Position numbers and translations under genes: made by a program
Assembly: GCF_937468385.1 (NCBI RefSeq)
Contig: NZ_CALBWS010000015.1
Span: forward strand, 41,799-105,798
Reading direction: 5' to 3'
DNA from: Neobacillus rhizosphaerae
GTDB lineage: Bacteria; Bacillota; Bacilli; Bacillales; Cytobacillaceae
Length of the DNA stretch: 64,000 nucleotides
The notes under the pieces: model-generated
The model's input: the letters and a program-made list of their open reading frames with translations, nothing else
The model's database searches: none
What the model was told of the DNA's origin: nothing
Shown here: piece by piece, positions 44,722 to 53,508 of the stretch
How the letters are laid out: each line of letters starts with the position of its first letter
Position numbering within the stretch: the first letter of the stretch is position 1

Positions 44722-46623
44722 TCACCTAATTAACATTAATAATTTACTTTCACAAGCAGTTACTTGATTATCTAAAGTACAAATGATATCTAAAAACTGT
44801 GGTGAATTGGTAACAATAATTGGGGATATTAATGATATATTTTTTTGTTTTATCTTTTCTATATCGAATGCTAATAATTTATCGCCCATTTCAATTTCTT
44901 CGCCGATCTGTACGTTTAAATCAAATCCTTCTCCATTTAAAGCAACTGTATCTAACCCAACATGAATTAATAATTCAACGCCATTATTTGAAGTGATGCC
45001 AATAGCATGATTTGTAGGAGTTATCATTGTAACTTTTCCAGAAAAAGGAGAGTAGACAATACCATCTTCCGGCACTATCGCAATCCCTTTGCCAACAAGA
45101 CCATTTGAAAATGTTGAATCAGGAACCTCTTGCAGCGGCATAATTTTCCCTGTTAACGGTGCATGCACATCAATTGGTGTGTTATCGATTGGCATGCTAT
45201 CAATCGAGGTGTTATCATAATTTTTTATAATGGCTGGTTCACTTTCTCCTATCATTTTTTCACTAGTTTCTTCCTTAAGCTTCATTAGTAAAGTTAGGGT
45301 TAGTGAAACGATCAAACTTGCAGCTACACCTATAACAGCATATAAGAAATTATTTGTCCCTTTTATAATGTAAGTTGGAAGTGACATAATTCCAGGAATA
45401 GTGAAAGCAGTTGCTTTTACTACTAAAGTACCAAAAATCGCTCCACCAACAGCACCACCAACTAAACTAGCATAAAAGGGTTTCTTTAATTTCATCGTAA
45501 CCCCATATATGGCAGGCTCAGTAATACCAAAGATTGCTGGTATAAAAGTTGAGAGAGATAATTGTTTCATTTTTTTATCTTTCGTTTTGAAATATACCCC
45601 TAAAACTGCTCCAGCTTGAGCAAAATTTGCTACCAAATTCATTGGCAGTAGCATAATATCAAACCCATATTTATCAAAACTGGCAAATGTACTTGGGAAA
45701 AATGCATAATGCATGCCCGTTATTACAATTAATGGCATAAGCCCCCCCATTAATAATCCAGCTATAGGGCCTGCAAATGAGAATAATCCTGAGAAAAACA
45801 TTTCTAGATAAATGCCGGCATAGTTACCTACTGGTGCAATGAACATTAGCAAAAGCGGCGCAGTTATGAGTAACGTTAACAACGGTACGAAAACAATCCT
45901 TAATGATTTAGGAATTATTTTTTCAACACCTTTATGAACATAACTTAATAGCCAAATTCCTAAAATAATTGGTATTACAGATGAAGCGTAGTTATTCATC
46001 GGGATAGATATCCCAAGAAATGGCAGACTGTGTATATTACCTCCTGCAGCATATTCTACAATCTTTGGATACATGAGAACCCCTGCTAATGTAACAGATA
46101 GGGATGGGTCTGTATTAAATTTTTTAGCAGCAGAAAATGCAATTAAGAAAGGTAAAAAATAAAATGGCGCATCGGAAATAAAATATAGAATCTGATAATT
46201 GGAATTTGTTTCCAACAAAATTTTAAGAGCTACGAATAATGCCAATACTCCTTTGAGTAACCCCGCTCCAACGATTGCAGGTAATATTGGAGTGAAAATT
46301 CCAGAGATTGTATCAAATATACGTTCAATAATATTCAATTTCTGTTTAGGAGCAGACGTATTCTGATTCAATAGCTCATTACCCAAAACTTGACTAATTT
46401 GCTTAAAAACATCAGCAACATCCTTTCCTATAATCACCTGAAATTGACCACTTTTAAATTGCGCTCCCAAAACCCCATCTAAAGATTTGATTTTGTCTAG
46501 GTTAACTTTGTCATTATTTACAACGTTAAAACGTACCCGTGTAATACAATGCCAGCTTTGTTGAATATTTTCTTTCCCTCCAACTTCTTTAATAATTAGT
46601 TCAGCTAACTTTTGCTTATCCAC
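44722..46623 (-). CDS. PTS beta-glucoside transporter subunit IIBCA
   Basis: A 633-residue PTS permease in the order IIB-IIC-IIA. IIB (1-85) has the phosphorylatable Cys26 in SWHCITRVRF. IIC (about 105-450) has some ten membrane helices. IIA (about 485-633) has the active His in VELLIHVGLDTV near residue 553. It imports and phosphorylates beta-glucosides with phosphate from HPr. It lies downstream of its antiterminator gene behind a terminator that overlaps an RNA antiterminator sequence, so its expression needs the antiterminator. Confidence 0.92.
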   Translation of the reverse strand: MDKQKLAELIIKEVGGKENIQQSWHCITRVRFNVVNNDKVNLDKIKSLDGVLGAQFKSGQFQVIIGKDVADVFKQISQVLGNELLNQNTSAPKQKLNIIERIFDTISGIFTPILPAIVGAGLLKGVLALFVALKILLETNSNYQILYFISDAPFYFLPFLIAFSAAKKFNTDPSLSVTLAGVLMYPKIVEYAAGGNIHSLPFLGISIPMNNYASSVIPIILGIWLLSYVHKGVEKIIPKSLRIVFVPLLTLLITAPLLLMFIAPVGNYAGIYLEMFFSGLFSFAGPIAGLLMGGLMPLIVITGMHYAFFPSTFASFDKYGFDIMLLPMNLVANFAQAGAVLGVYFKTKDKKMKQLSLSTFIPAIFGITEPAIYGVTMKLKKPFYASLVGGAVGGAIFGTLVVKATAFTIPGIMSLPTYIIKGTNNFLYAVIGVAASLIVSLTLTLLMKLKEETSEKMIGESEPAIIKNYDNTSIDSMPIDNTPIDVHAPLTGKIMPLQEVPDSTFSNGLVGKGIAIVPEDGIVYSPFSGKVTMITPTNHAIGITSNNGVELLIHVGLDTVALNGEGFDLNVQIGEEIEMGDKLLAFDIEKIKQKNISLISPIIVTNSPQFLDIICTLDNQVTACESKLLMLIR

Positions 46624-46654
46624 GATTCATCCCTTCTTCCATGTTTAATAAAAA

Positions 46655-46705
46655 AACCTAAGCAAAATTTGCACAGTTATTTACTGTTGCAAATTTGCTT
46701 AGGTT
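46655..46705 (-). terminator. Regulated terminator before the PTS gene
   Basis: On the minus strand AACCTAAGCAAATTTGCA pairs with TGCAAATTTTGCTTAGGTT, followed by TTTTTTATT. Its first arm overlaps the 3' end of the RNA antiterminator sequence at 46702-46729, the classic LicT/BglG arrangement. Confidence 0.8.
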
Positions 46706-46729
46706 AATGCCTAAAATAAGTAACACGCC
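46702..46729 (-). promoter_or_regulatory. Candidate ribonucleic antiterminator (RAT) for the PTS gene
   Basis: Minus-strand GGCGTGTTACTTATTTTAGG followed by CATTAACC fits the RAT pattern (GTGTTACT...AGGCA..ACC). It overlaps the terminator arm, so binding of the antiterminator would block that hairpin. Confidence 0.65.
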
Positions 46730-46741
46730 TAACAAAATAAT

Positions 46742-47575
46742 CTATTTATTCTCTTGAACAATTCTTTGTATATGAATAACTAGGTAAGCGATTTCATCAT
46801 TAGTAACTTGCCAATTGAATTCCTTTTCTACCATGTCCTTTATAATCAAACCACAAGCATAGCTTTTTATATATCTTTCCTGAATAATTTCCTTAAGCGT
46901 CTCATCCATCTGAGTATCTACACGTTTATTCATTTTTTGACGAGCAATAAAATAACGTAAGTGTGTAATAAACCTCGAATAACTAATTGTTGTTTTATCC
47001 AAGTTTATATCGAATAAACGTTGAATAATTTTAACAACATTCTTTATGAGCTTGGTGATTTGGATCGTATCCTCAATGGAGTTACTGTCTATTTGAGCAT
47101 TTACAAAATGTAAAGCTATAAAAGCAGCCTCATTTTTAGGGAGCGAATATTCCAAATCCTCTTCAATAATCTTTAATACCATTTTCCCAACTTCATATTC
47201 CTCGTAATATAAATAGGGAACCTCCCACTGAAGTGGATTGTCTTTATTAATATCATTATCCCTATCGATTGCGAATTGCAAATGATCAGCTAAAGCAAAC
47301 AGTATGGATTGGTTTAAGTTTTTTTGGAGTTTTTCCTCCCCAAGTCGAACTATTTTCTCCGTTACTGCTAGTAATTTTGGTGAAATCTGTTCTAAAAATT
47401 TACTAGCATGCACGTTTTTTTCAGGTTTAAAAATTTTTGTAACCATACTTGGATCAATTAAATCTCCCTGCTTTTTCTTGAAACCAATTCCAGTACCAAA
47501 CACAATAAGCTCTTCATCTTTTTCTGATTTTGCTAAAATGATATTGTTGTTTAATGATTTTATAAATGTAAGCAA
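46742..47575 (-). CDS. BglG/LicT-family transcription antiterminator
   Basis: A 277-residue protein. Residues 1-55 form the RNA-binding co-antiterminator domain (SLNNNIILAKSEKDEELIVF, GTGIGFKKKQGD). Two PRD domains follow with conserved histidines (ADHLQFAIDRD and FIALHFVNAQI in PRD1; FITHLRYFIARQ and YLVIHIQRIV in PRD2). HPr and the PTS permease phosphorylate them to set activity. The start is a TTG at 47575, 9 nt after GGAG. It is the first gene of the operon, and its own leader carries two RAT sequences. Confidence 0.9.
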   Translation of the reverse strand: MLTFIKSLNNNIILAKSEKDEELIVFGTGIGFKKKQGDLIDPSMVTKIFKPEKNVHASKFLEQISPKLLAVTEKIVRLGEEKLQKNLNQSILFALADHLQFAIDRDNDINKDNPLQWEVPYLYYEEYEVGKMVLKIIEEDLEYSLPKNEAAFIALHFVNAQIDSNSIEDTIQITKLIKNVVKIIQRLFDINLDKTTISYSRFITHLRYFIARQKMNKRVDTQMDETLKEIIQERYIKSYACGLIIKDMVEKEFNWQVTNDEIAYLVIHIQRIVQENK

Positions 47576-47667
47576 CCTGTCTCACTCCCAAAAAAATCCA
47601 TAAAAAAACACCAATATCAAAATAACAATAAGAAAAAGATGTAAATCTTTTTTTTGTTACATTTGAC

Positions 47668-47700
47668 TTGGTGGTGCCTGATCGTATCAGTAACACTCCT
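47668..47700 (-). promoter_or_regulatory. Candidate RAT, proximal leader copy
   Basis: Minus-strand AGGAGTGTTACTGATACGAT then CAGGCACCACCAA: a CTGAT/ATCAG stem with the asymmetric internal loops of BglG-family RNA targets. It is identical over 33 bp to the copy at 47770. A weak hairpin plus CTTTTT follows at about 47633-47662. Confidence 0.75.
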
Positions 47701-47769
47701 GTATCTAAATAACCTACAACTAAATATTACACTGACCGTTACTTTAATCAAAATCCAACAACAAATGAA

Positions 47770-47802
47770 TTGGTGGTGCCTGATCGTATCAGTAACACTC
47801 CT
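47770..47802 (-). promoter_or_regulatory. Candidate RAT, distal leader copy
   Basis: Identical 33-bp copy of the RAT at 47668. About 25 bp of flanking sequence upstream in the leader is also repeated. A CCACCAA...TTGTTGG hairpin just after it could be the matching terminator. Confidence 0.7.
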
Positions 47803-48187
47803 ACATCTAAATACAGACTACAACTAAATATTTTACTTGTCAATAAATTATTATTAATTTTACTAATCTTCTTACGATTAATAGATCAACAAGATTGATT
47901 GTTGATGAACCGCTCCCCAATCCACACTATTGCCTTGTCTAGATTTTTCTAAATACCTTAACAGCATAAGTAATCCCATTCAAGTAAAAATAAATCATGA
48001 CCTCATTGCCAACGATTAAACAAATAATAGCACCTATATTCGTAAGGTTTTTCCTCAAAACTTATTTTTAATAAACTTCAATCCTAGCCAGACGAGATGA
48101 AGATATTTTATAATGAATAGTATTAGCCATTACTTGAATACGGTAATTATAATACAGCTATTTTCAAACATTAGGGGGTGTTTACTC
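47803..48187. other. Gene-free stretch
   Basis: Shared upstream region of the beta-glucoside operon. Its promoter should lie here, but no clear -35/-10 or cre site was recognised. Confidence 0.35.
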
Positions 48188-48283
48188 ATGGGGAATCAGT
48201 CTAGATTGCCAGATACTGCAGCAACTCATGCAAAGCCAAGTGTTGGAAAGGCGAAACTTTGCATGGGGCGGACCTTTATCTAA
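48188..48283 (+). CDS. Possible small spore-type protein, perhaps frameshifted
   Basis: ATG 48188, 8 nt after TTAGGGGG, opens a 31-codon frame MGNQSRLPDTAATHAKPSVG and onward. In the next frame the text continues more plausibly as ERRNFAWGGPLSKKFAQ. This could be a small sporulation gene with a one-base shift. No family was recognised. Confidence 0.3.
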   Translation: MGNQSRLPDTAATHAKPSVGKAKLCMGRTFI

Positions 48284-48371
48284 AAAATTCGCCCAGGTAA
48301 GCTTTTATATCATTTCTAATATCTGGCTTTGCACCTTATTTATCTAACTAAAAATAAGGGGCTGGCAAACT

Positions 48372-48644
48372 ATGAAATATGTAAATGCAAACAACCTATT
48401 ACCTGAAAAGCTGATTGCAGAAATTCAAAAATATGTTCAAGGGGAAACCATCTACATTCCCAAACCAGCAACAACTTATCGGAAATGGGGCAGTTGTTCG
48501 GGGGGAAGGAAGTTAATTGATGACCGAAATGCCTCTATTAAAAAGGCTTTCAAAAGCGGGTATAGTATTCATCAATTAGCGGAAGAGCATTTCCTGTCAA
48601 TAGAAACGATAAAAAAAATTGTTTATTCCCATAAAAAGCACTGA
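48372..48644 (+). CDS. CD3324 family helix-turn-helix protein
   Basis: A 90-residue protein: YVNANNLLPEKLIAEIQKYV then GETIYIPKP, and a C-terminal helix-turn-helix YSIHQLAEEHFLSIETIKKIVY. This is the CD3324/Mor-activator-like arrangement, so DNA binding is likely. AAGGGG lies 10 nt before the ATG. Its stop codon lies inside a terminator hairpin, so it is monocistronic. Confidence 0.8.
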   Translation: MKYVNANNLLPEKLIAEIQKYVQGETIYIPKPATTYRKWGSCSGGRKLIDDRNASIKKAFKSGYSIHQLAEEHFLSIETIKKIVYSHKKH

Positions 48645-48666
48645 TGATTTCAATCATCAGTGTTTT
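48639..48666 (+). terminator. Terminator overlapping the CD3324-type stop codon
   Basis: CACTGATGATT pairs perfectly with AATCATCAGTG and is followed by TTTT. Confidence 0.85.
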
Positions 48667-48770
48667 CTTATGTATAAAATGTTTCTAAGTCATTTTCTCC
48701 ATTTTATTCATCGAGCATTTTTTCTAAAATAAAAAGGGACTTACTCTAAAATGTATTGAGGTGGCTTACC

Positions 48771-49430
48771 ATTACTGGAAAATTCATTAAGAATGAACAA
48801 TTTAATTTTATTAAGCAACAAGTGGCATTGATAAAGGATAGCTACAAAAAGAACTCTGATCCGACCGTTATTACTGCAGTAAGAGAGCTGGCTAATGCCA
48901 AAATCATAGAACTCTTTCCAAATGTGACTAGTGAACAAATGGAAATTCTGGATCTGATGAAGTGGAAAACGGATTATGAATTTGACCACTATATTCAACA
49001 TTTATCAAGCTTTCTGCTACCCTTTCCCAAACTTACCGACCAACAGATTAAAAAGATGTTTCCTAAAACCAAGAAATTAAAGGTACCTGATTTATCGCAA
49101 ATCGCTCCCGAGCAACTAACCTACTTAAGCTGGACGGATATCAGCACCAACAAAAAATTTATTGTTTACCAATTAAATGAGAAAATGGTCGGGATTGAAT
49201 GTAAATACACATTGTTAAGCAAGGATAATATCTGTTCGTTCTGTAAACGTTTCGGTAAAGTTGCTTATATATCAACGATAACAAAAGCGAAAAAGTCAAA
49301 GAACCCAGATTACTACAAAGCAATTGGTAACTTCATCTGCTTCGACAGCTCCAACTGCAATAAGAAAATAACAAACATTGATTATTTGACTACTTTTCTA
49401 AAAATCTCTTTAGGGGAAGAGAATGCATGA
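48771..49430 (+). CDS. FusB-type elongation factor G-binding protein
   Basis: About 219 residues: an N-terminal helical domain (FIKNEQFNFIKQQVALIKDS) and a C-terminal domain with four cysteines (CSFCKRFGKVAYIS ... CFDSSNCNKK) forming a treble-clef zinc finger, as in FusB/FusC. Such proteins bind EF-G and free it from fusidic-acid-stalled ribosomes. GAGGTGG lies 6 nt before an ATT at 48771, which gives the expected N-terminus. A TTG at 48756 overlaps that site, so ATT initiation is proposed. It is monocistronic. Confidence 0.82.
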   Translation: MTGKFIKNEQFNFIKQQVALIKDSYKKNSDPTVITAVRELANAKIIELFPNVTSEQMEILDLMKWKTDYEFDHYIQHLSSFLLPFPKLTDQQIKKMFPKTKKLKVPDLSQIAPEQLTYLSWTDISTNKKFIVYQLNEKMVGIECKYTLLSKDNICSFCKRFGKVAYISTITKAKKSKNPDYYKAIGNFICFDSSNCNKKITNIDYLTTFLKISLGEENA

Positions 49431-49495
49431 ATATATTTAACAGCAATATTCATTCAATCTTCCCCCTTTTTTAGTAATAAAATATTTAGTAATTA

Positions 49496-50485
49496 TTACG
49501 TATTACCGTTGGAACTGCTGGCTGCAACTGTTGCAGCCGTGATGCTTGCGGTCATTGCCGCTTGCTGGGCTTGGATGAGAGTTTCAATCGAAATACTTAA
49601 ACCTGTTCTGGCTGCATCTCCTATTGCTGTCATTGCACTCATCAATAACAGGACACTCATCATAAAATTAATCTCTTTGTTCCATTTAAAGAGTTTATCC
49701 CGATTCAAGTCTTCATTTATCATAAGGAGGCTATTTATTTCACTTTCCCTGTTTTCTAAAAAGCTAAGCATGCCGATATATGGATAATAGACTCTCTTGG
49801 TTTTTTGTTTGGAATTGTCGAGCAGTTCTTTTATTTCCAAGCAATGTTCTGCTTTTTCATCTGGTCTATATTCTGAATTCAATGCCAGAATGTGGCTTAA
49901 AAATTGCAGGTCATTCCCGGCTGAAAAACCTTTTTCCTGCAGAACCTGGTAATACTCCTCCACATTGCTAACAATTTCTTCCGAATTTTTTTCACATTGG
50001 GCCAGTATGGATGCCAAAGGATAATCACCAGCATTCGTCAGAAAAAAGTGGTGTCTTTTCATCCCTTTGTAAATATCCCTTGTTTTCTGAATGATTTCAT
50101 CGATTCGTATTGGTTTCACTTTTAATAGAGTACTAGCTGAAATATAGGAATAGGCATTACGGCTGAAGCCATTTTCAATTAGCTTTTCATAAATGGCAAT
50201 GAAACGATGAAAGTTTGTTTTTGGATCATCCGTTGTTGTATCTAATGTTGCAGCGATACTAAAACGCTGCGTAGATTTTAAATAGGAAAAAGCCCCTACA
50301 TTGTCTTTAATATAGTCGGCAATATCCAGATACCTTTTTAAGTGAAACTCTTTTGAGGTTGATACATACATGCCGGCAATCAACATGAGGGTGCGCTTAT
50401 CTGCTTTCCATTTTAATGCTGAATACAACTGAGAGTAAATGTCCTTGTAAGCTTCCATTTTTTCTTTTATTAATCTCTCTTCCAT
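49496..50485 (-). CDS. DUF4003 family protein
   Basis: About 329 residues, largely helical, with ALKWKADKRTLMLIAGMYV near the N-terminus and FLSHILALNS in the middle, the hallmarks of DUF4003. The last 60 residues are Ala/Ser/Thr-rich and moderately hydrophobic. No function is known for the family. Start ATG 50485 is taken, with GGAAGGAAG immediately before it; an in-frame start at 50506 is the alternative. It is monocistronic. Confidence 0.75.
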   Translation of the reverse strand: MEERLIKEKMEAYKDIYSQLYSALKWKADKRTLMLIAGMYVSTSKEFHLKRYLDIADYIKDNVGAFSYLKSTQRFSIAATLDTTTDDPKTNFHRFIAIYEKLIENGFSRNAYSYISASTLLKVKPIRIDEIIQKTRDIYKGMKRHHFFLTNAGDYPLASILAQCEKNSEEIVSNVEEYYQVLQEKGFSAGNDLQFLSHILALNSEYRPDEKAEHCLEIKELLDNSKQKTKRVYYPYIGMLSFLENRESEINSLLMINEDLNRDKLFKWNKEINFMMSVLLLMSAMTAIGDAARTGLSISIETLIQAQQAAMTASITAATVAASSSNGNT

Positions 50486-50697
50486 CTTCCTTCCATCACC
50501 TTTCACTATGGTTCTTTTCTTTTATACGGAGTATGGTCGAGGATTGTTTCAAAATAATGCTTTTCATATGAATTCTATCCCTTTTGAAGAGAGCTCTCCC
50601 CTAGCAAGCAAAACTAGTTGCATGAAAAGGATGAATATATTATTCTATATACATAGAAAATCTATATATATAGAATACTTATATACAAGGAGAACTA

Positions 50698-51327
50698 ATG
50701 ATGGAAAATGAGCAATTAAAAATATTTGATAGTAATCGAAAACCTATTGGAGTGGCAACAAGGGAAGAAGTGCACCGATTCGGCCTTTGGCACGAATCCT
50801 TCCACTGCTGGTTTGTTAGCCGTGAGGATGAGATCGATTACCTTTACCTTCAGCTTCGCTGTGACCTGAAAAAGGACCATCCGAATCTTTTCGATATTAC
50901 GGCAGCTGGACATTTATTAGCCAATGAAACGGTAGAGGATGGGATTAGAGAGATTGAAGAAGAATTAGGAATTGAGGTTGCTTTTACTGAGCTAATTCCA
51001 TTAGGTATTATCAATTATTGTGTCAACCATGAAAAATTAATTGATAAGGAACTTGCACACACATTTTTATATAAAAAAAATCTGGCCTTTGATGAATTTA
51101 CCTTACAAAAAGAAGAAGTTTCAGGAATCGTCAAAGTAAAATTTGCTGACTTTACTGACCTTTGGGTGGGAGAAAAACAAGAAATAAAGATGAAGGGATT
51201 TGAAATTAATAGTAACGGGGAAAAACTAGCTATCGACAAGATGGTTGGGAAAAAGCAGTTTGTCCCGCACGAGCTTTCATTTTACGAAACCATTATCCAA
51301 TTAATTAAAGAAAAACTAAATGAATAA
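50698..51327 (+). CDS. Nudix hydrolase
   Basis: A 209-residue Nudix protein. The Nudix box is GHLLANETVEDGIREIEEEL then G (G-x5-E-x7-REUXEEXGU), near residues 77-99, and the N-terminus LKIFDSNRKPIGVATREEVH resembles the Nudix subgroup related to isopentenyl-diphosphate isomerase. It would hydrolyse a nucleoside diphosphate-linked or similar substrate. AGGAGAACTA precedes two consecutive ATGs. An AT-rich palindromic stretch (CTATATACATAGAAA...) lies upstream. Confidence 0.85.
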   Translation: MMENEQLKIFDSNRKPIGVATREEVHRFGLWHESFHCWFVSREDEIDYLYLQLRCDLKKDHPNLFDITAAGHLLANETVEDGIREIEEELGIEVAFTELIPLGIINYCVNHEKLIDKELAHTFLYKKNLAFDEFTLQKEEVSGIVKVKFADFTDLWVGEKQEIKMKGFEINSNGEKLAIDKMVGKKQFVPHELSFYETIIQLIKEKLNE

Positions 51328-51353
51328 TGTCATGCTGATTTGTGGTGAATTCC

Positions 51354-51382
51354 TTTGCGAGAAATACCTGTCACTGTTCGCC
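51354..51382. repeat. Dispersed palindromic element, copy B (degenerate)
   Basis: The right arm CTGTCACTGTTCGCCA is intact and the left arm is decayed (TTGCGAGAAATAC). It is the same family as copies at 11964, 55332 and 59681. Confidence 0.55.
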
Positions 51383-51600
51383 AATACAGAACCTTGTTTC
51401 TAAAAAAGATAACTATTAAAGACGTTTTTTGCCAGGTGGCAGTGGATTTTGTCCTTTAGAAGCAGTCTTATAGACATTTTTGGTCAGGTGGCAGTGAGTT
51501 TGTCCTTTAGAAGCAATCTTATGAGATTAGTCTTAAAAGTGGACACGTAAAAATGAGATTTAGTTTATAATACAATCATCATTTAAAAGGACGTGTTCAC

Positions 51601-51894
51601 ATGGGTAAACATCATACTCAAGAGTACAAAGAATATGTTTCAAAATTAATTGTGGAGGAAGGTCGAAAAGCTTCAGATGTAGCTTATGAACTTGAGATTT
51701 CAGCTAAAACGATAAGCCGTTGGGTGGCAGCTTACAGAATGAAAATAAACGCTGAGAAGACTGGTGAGATTTATATTACACCTTCAGAGCTTGAAAAATT
51801 AAAAAAACAACACGAGAAGGAACTACAACAGTTAATAGAGGAAAATGAAATCCTAAAAAAGGCCATGCACATCTTCACGAAAAACCAAGCGTAA
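51601..51894 (+). CDS. IS3 family OrfA (transposase HTH subunit)
   Basis: A 97-residue protein. The N-terminal helix-turn-helix reads YKEYVSKLIVEEGRKASDVA and ELEISAKTISRWV, followed by a leucine-zipper coiled coil (SELEKLKKQHEKELQQLIEE). It binds the IS ends. Near the end an A-AAA-AAG stretch at 51854-51860 allows a -1 shift into the orfB frame, which is open from there on, giving the OrfAB transposase. AAAGG precedes the ATG. Confidence 0.9.
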   Translation: MGKHHTQEYKEYVSKLIVEEGRKASDVAYELEISAKTISRWVAAYRMKINAEKTGEIYITPSELEKLKKQHEKELQQLIEENEILKKAMHIFTKNQA

Positions 51895-51935
51895 TTTATA
51901 TCTTTATTCATGCCCACTCTGATGAACACGCTGTA

Positions 51936-52778
51936 GTGATGTGCAAAGTGCTAAAAGTTTCATCAAGTGGCTATTATAAATGGCTAAACAATCAATCTAA
52001 ACCTCAATCTGAGAAAGATGCTTACCGTCTAGAGATCCAGCAAAAAATTTGTAAATCATTTCATGAGAGTTATGGGACTTATGGAAGCCCTAGAGTTCAT
52101 GATGACTTAGTTGAATGGGGATATACTATTTCACAAAAAACAGTAGCTCGTATGATGAAAGAAATGGGCTTAACCGCTACACCAAAAGAAAGGTTTGTGG
52201 TCACGACAGATTCTAAACATGATTTAAACACTTATCCTAATTTACTCAATCGTCAATTCAATGTAGAAGAACCTAATCAAGCCTGGGTATCTGATATTAC
52301 GTATATTTGGACGCTTGAGGGATGGGTTTATTTATCATCCGTTATGGATTTATTCTCCAGAAAGATTGTAGGTTGGAGTCTTTCTTCGCATATGAAAAAA
52401 GAGTTATCTATACAAGCGTTGAATATGGCTATTATATCTAGGCGACCTGGTGAAGGGCTAATTCATCACTCTGACCGTGGTTCTCAGTATTGTTCTCATG
52501 ATTATATTGATATTTTGAAAGAGCAAAAAATGCAAATTAGTATGAGTAGAAAAGGCGATCCTTATGATAATGCCTGTATTGAGTCTTTTCATGCGACAAT
52601 CAAGAAAGATTTAATTTACAGAAGACGTTTTACCACTAGGGCAGAAGCTGTAAAGGCGATTAATCATTATATAGGCAGCTTCTACAATGAAAAAAGGAAA
52701 CATTCAACATTAGGGAACTGTTCACCTAATCAATTTGAGAGGACTCATCAAAAATTAGATTGGGGAAAAATCTCATAA
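51936..52778 (+). CDS. IS3 family OrfB (DDE transposase)
   Basis: 280 residues from its first ATG, with the frame open upstream to the slippery A6G site in orfA. HTH_21 region first (SSSGYYKWL, CKSFHESYGTYGSPRVHDDL), then the rve integrase core with the DDE triad in WVSDITYIW, HHSDRGSQY and NACIESFHATIK. It acts as the catalytic part of the OrfAB fusion. Apparently intact. Confidence 0.92.
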   Translation: MMCKVLKVSSSGYYKWLNNQSKPQSEKDAYRLEIQQKICKSFHESYGTYGSPRVHDDLVEWGYTISQKTVARMMKEMGLTATPKERFVVTTDSKHDLNTYPNLLNRQFNVEEPNQAWVSDITYIWTLEGWVYLSSVMDLFSRKIVGWSLSSHMKKELSIQALNMAIISRRPGEGLIHHSDRGSQYCSHDYIDILKEQKMQISMSRKGDPYDNACIESFHATIKKDLIYRRRFTTRAEAVKAINHYIGSFYNEKRKHSTLGNCSPNQFERTHQKLDWGKIS

Positions 52779-53250
52779 GCAAGCCATTTAGTGTTAGAAA
52801 TAGTCAATCATGTTTTTCGATTGACTATTTCTAACACTGGACCAAACGCAGTGCGGTAGTTGTTTTGTTTTAAAAAATCTCAAATTTTAGTGTCTACTTT
52901 CTTGACAGAAGTCCAGCTGGCAATGAGCTTTGTCCTTTAGAAGCTTTCTTTTAGACATTTTGGGTCAGGTGACAGTGGATTTTGTCCTTTAGAAGCTCTC
53001 TTTTAGACATTTTTAGCCAGCTGGCAATGAGTTTTGTCCTTTAGAAGCTTTCTTATAGACATTTTTAGACAGCTGGCAATGTGTTTTGTCCTTTAGAAGC
53101 TCTCTTATAGACATTTTTAGCCAGCTGGCAGTGTGTTTTGTCCTTTAGAAGCAATCTTATAGACATTTTTAGCCAGGTGACAGTGAGTTTCGTCCTTTAG
53201 AAAAGCTCTTAGACCTTTTTAGCCAGGTGACTTTGATTTTTGTCCAGTTG

Positions 53251-53508
53251 ACTTTTAGTTTTGAATTAAGGAGCATCCACTCGACTACGATGAAATTAAC
53301 CATTAACCCCGCCCATACATTAACATTTAGACTTCTTCTAACATCTTCTCTCTCAGAATAATTCCTTCCTGAAGAAACGTAGAATCAGTACAGTAAGAAA
53401 AGGGATTGCCAAAATCAACAACCCCTTAGATTAATAAAAACGAACACTCATTTACTTTTTAAAGGAGCCCACTCACGACAATTATTAGCTAATTGCTGGA
53501 ACACCACT
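53251..53508. other. Gene-free stretch
   Basis: DNA between the minisatellite and the SRPBCC gene. No clear element was recognised. Confidence 0.4.

Larger units (their letters stand above)
51529..52907 (+). mobile_element. IS3-family insertion sequence
   Basis: About 1.38 kb with imperfect terminal repeats (left AAAGTGGACAC...TGAGATTT, right complement AAAGTAGACACT...TGAGATTT) and two overlapping-frame ORFs. A 19-bp hairpin lies after orfB (52791-52809 with 52819-52837). Both ORFs look intact. Ends are uncertain by several bases, and no target duplication was identified. Confidence 0.85.
51421..53250. repeat. Minisatellite of 50-52 bp units, split by an IS3 element
   Basis: Nine units carry the core GTCCTTTAGAAG at 51451, 51502, 52932, 52984, 53036, 53088, 53140, 53192 and (degenerate) 53242. 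Each has a CCAGGTGGCAGTG or CCAGCTGGCAATG segment before it and TTATAGACATTTTT after it. Spacing is 52 bp in the main run. The intact IS3 element at 51529-52907 sits between units 2 and 3. The units are non-coding. Confidence 0.85.

Noticed and set aside
51421..53250. Tandem repeat array considered as CRISPR
   Set aside because: Units are contiguous 50-52 bp repeats without unique spacers, and no cas gene is nearby.
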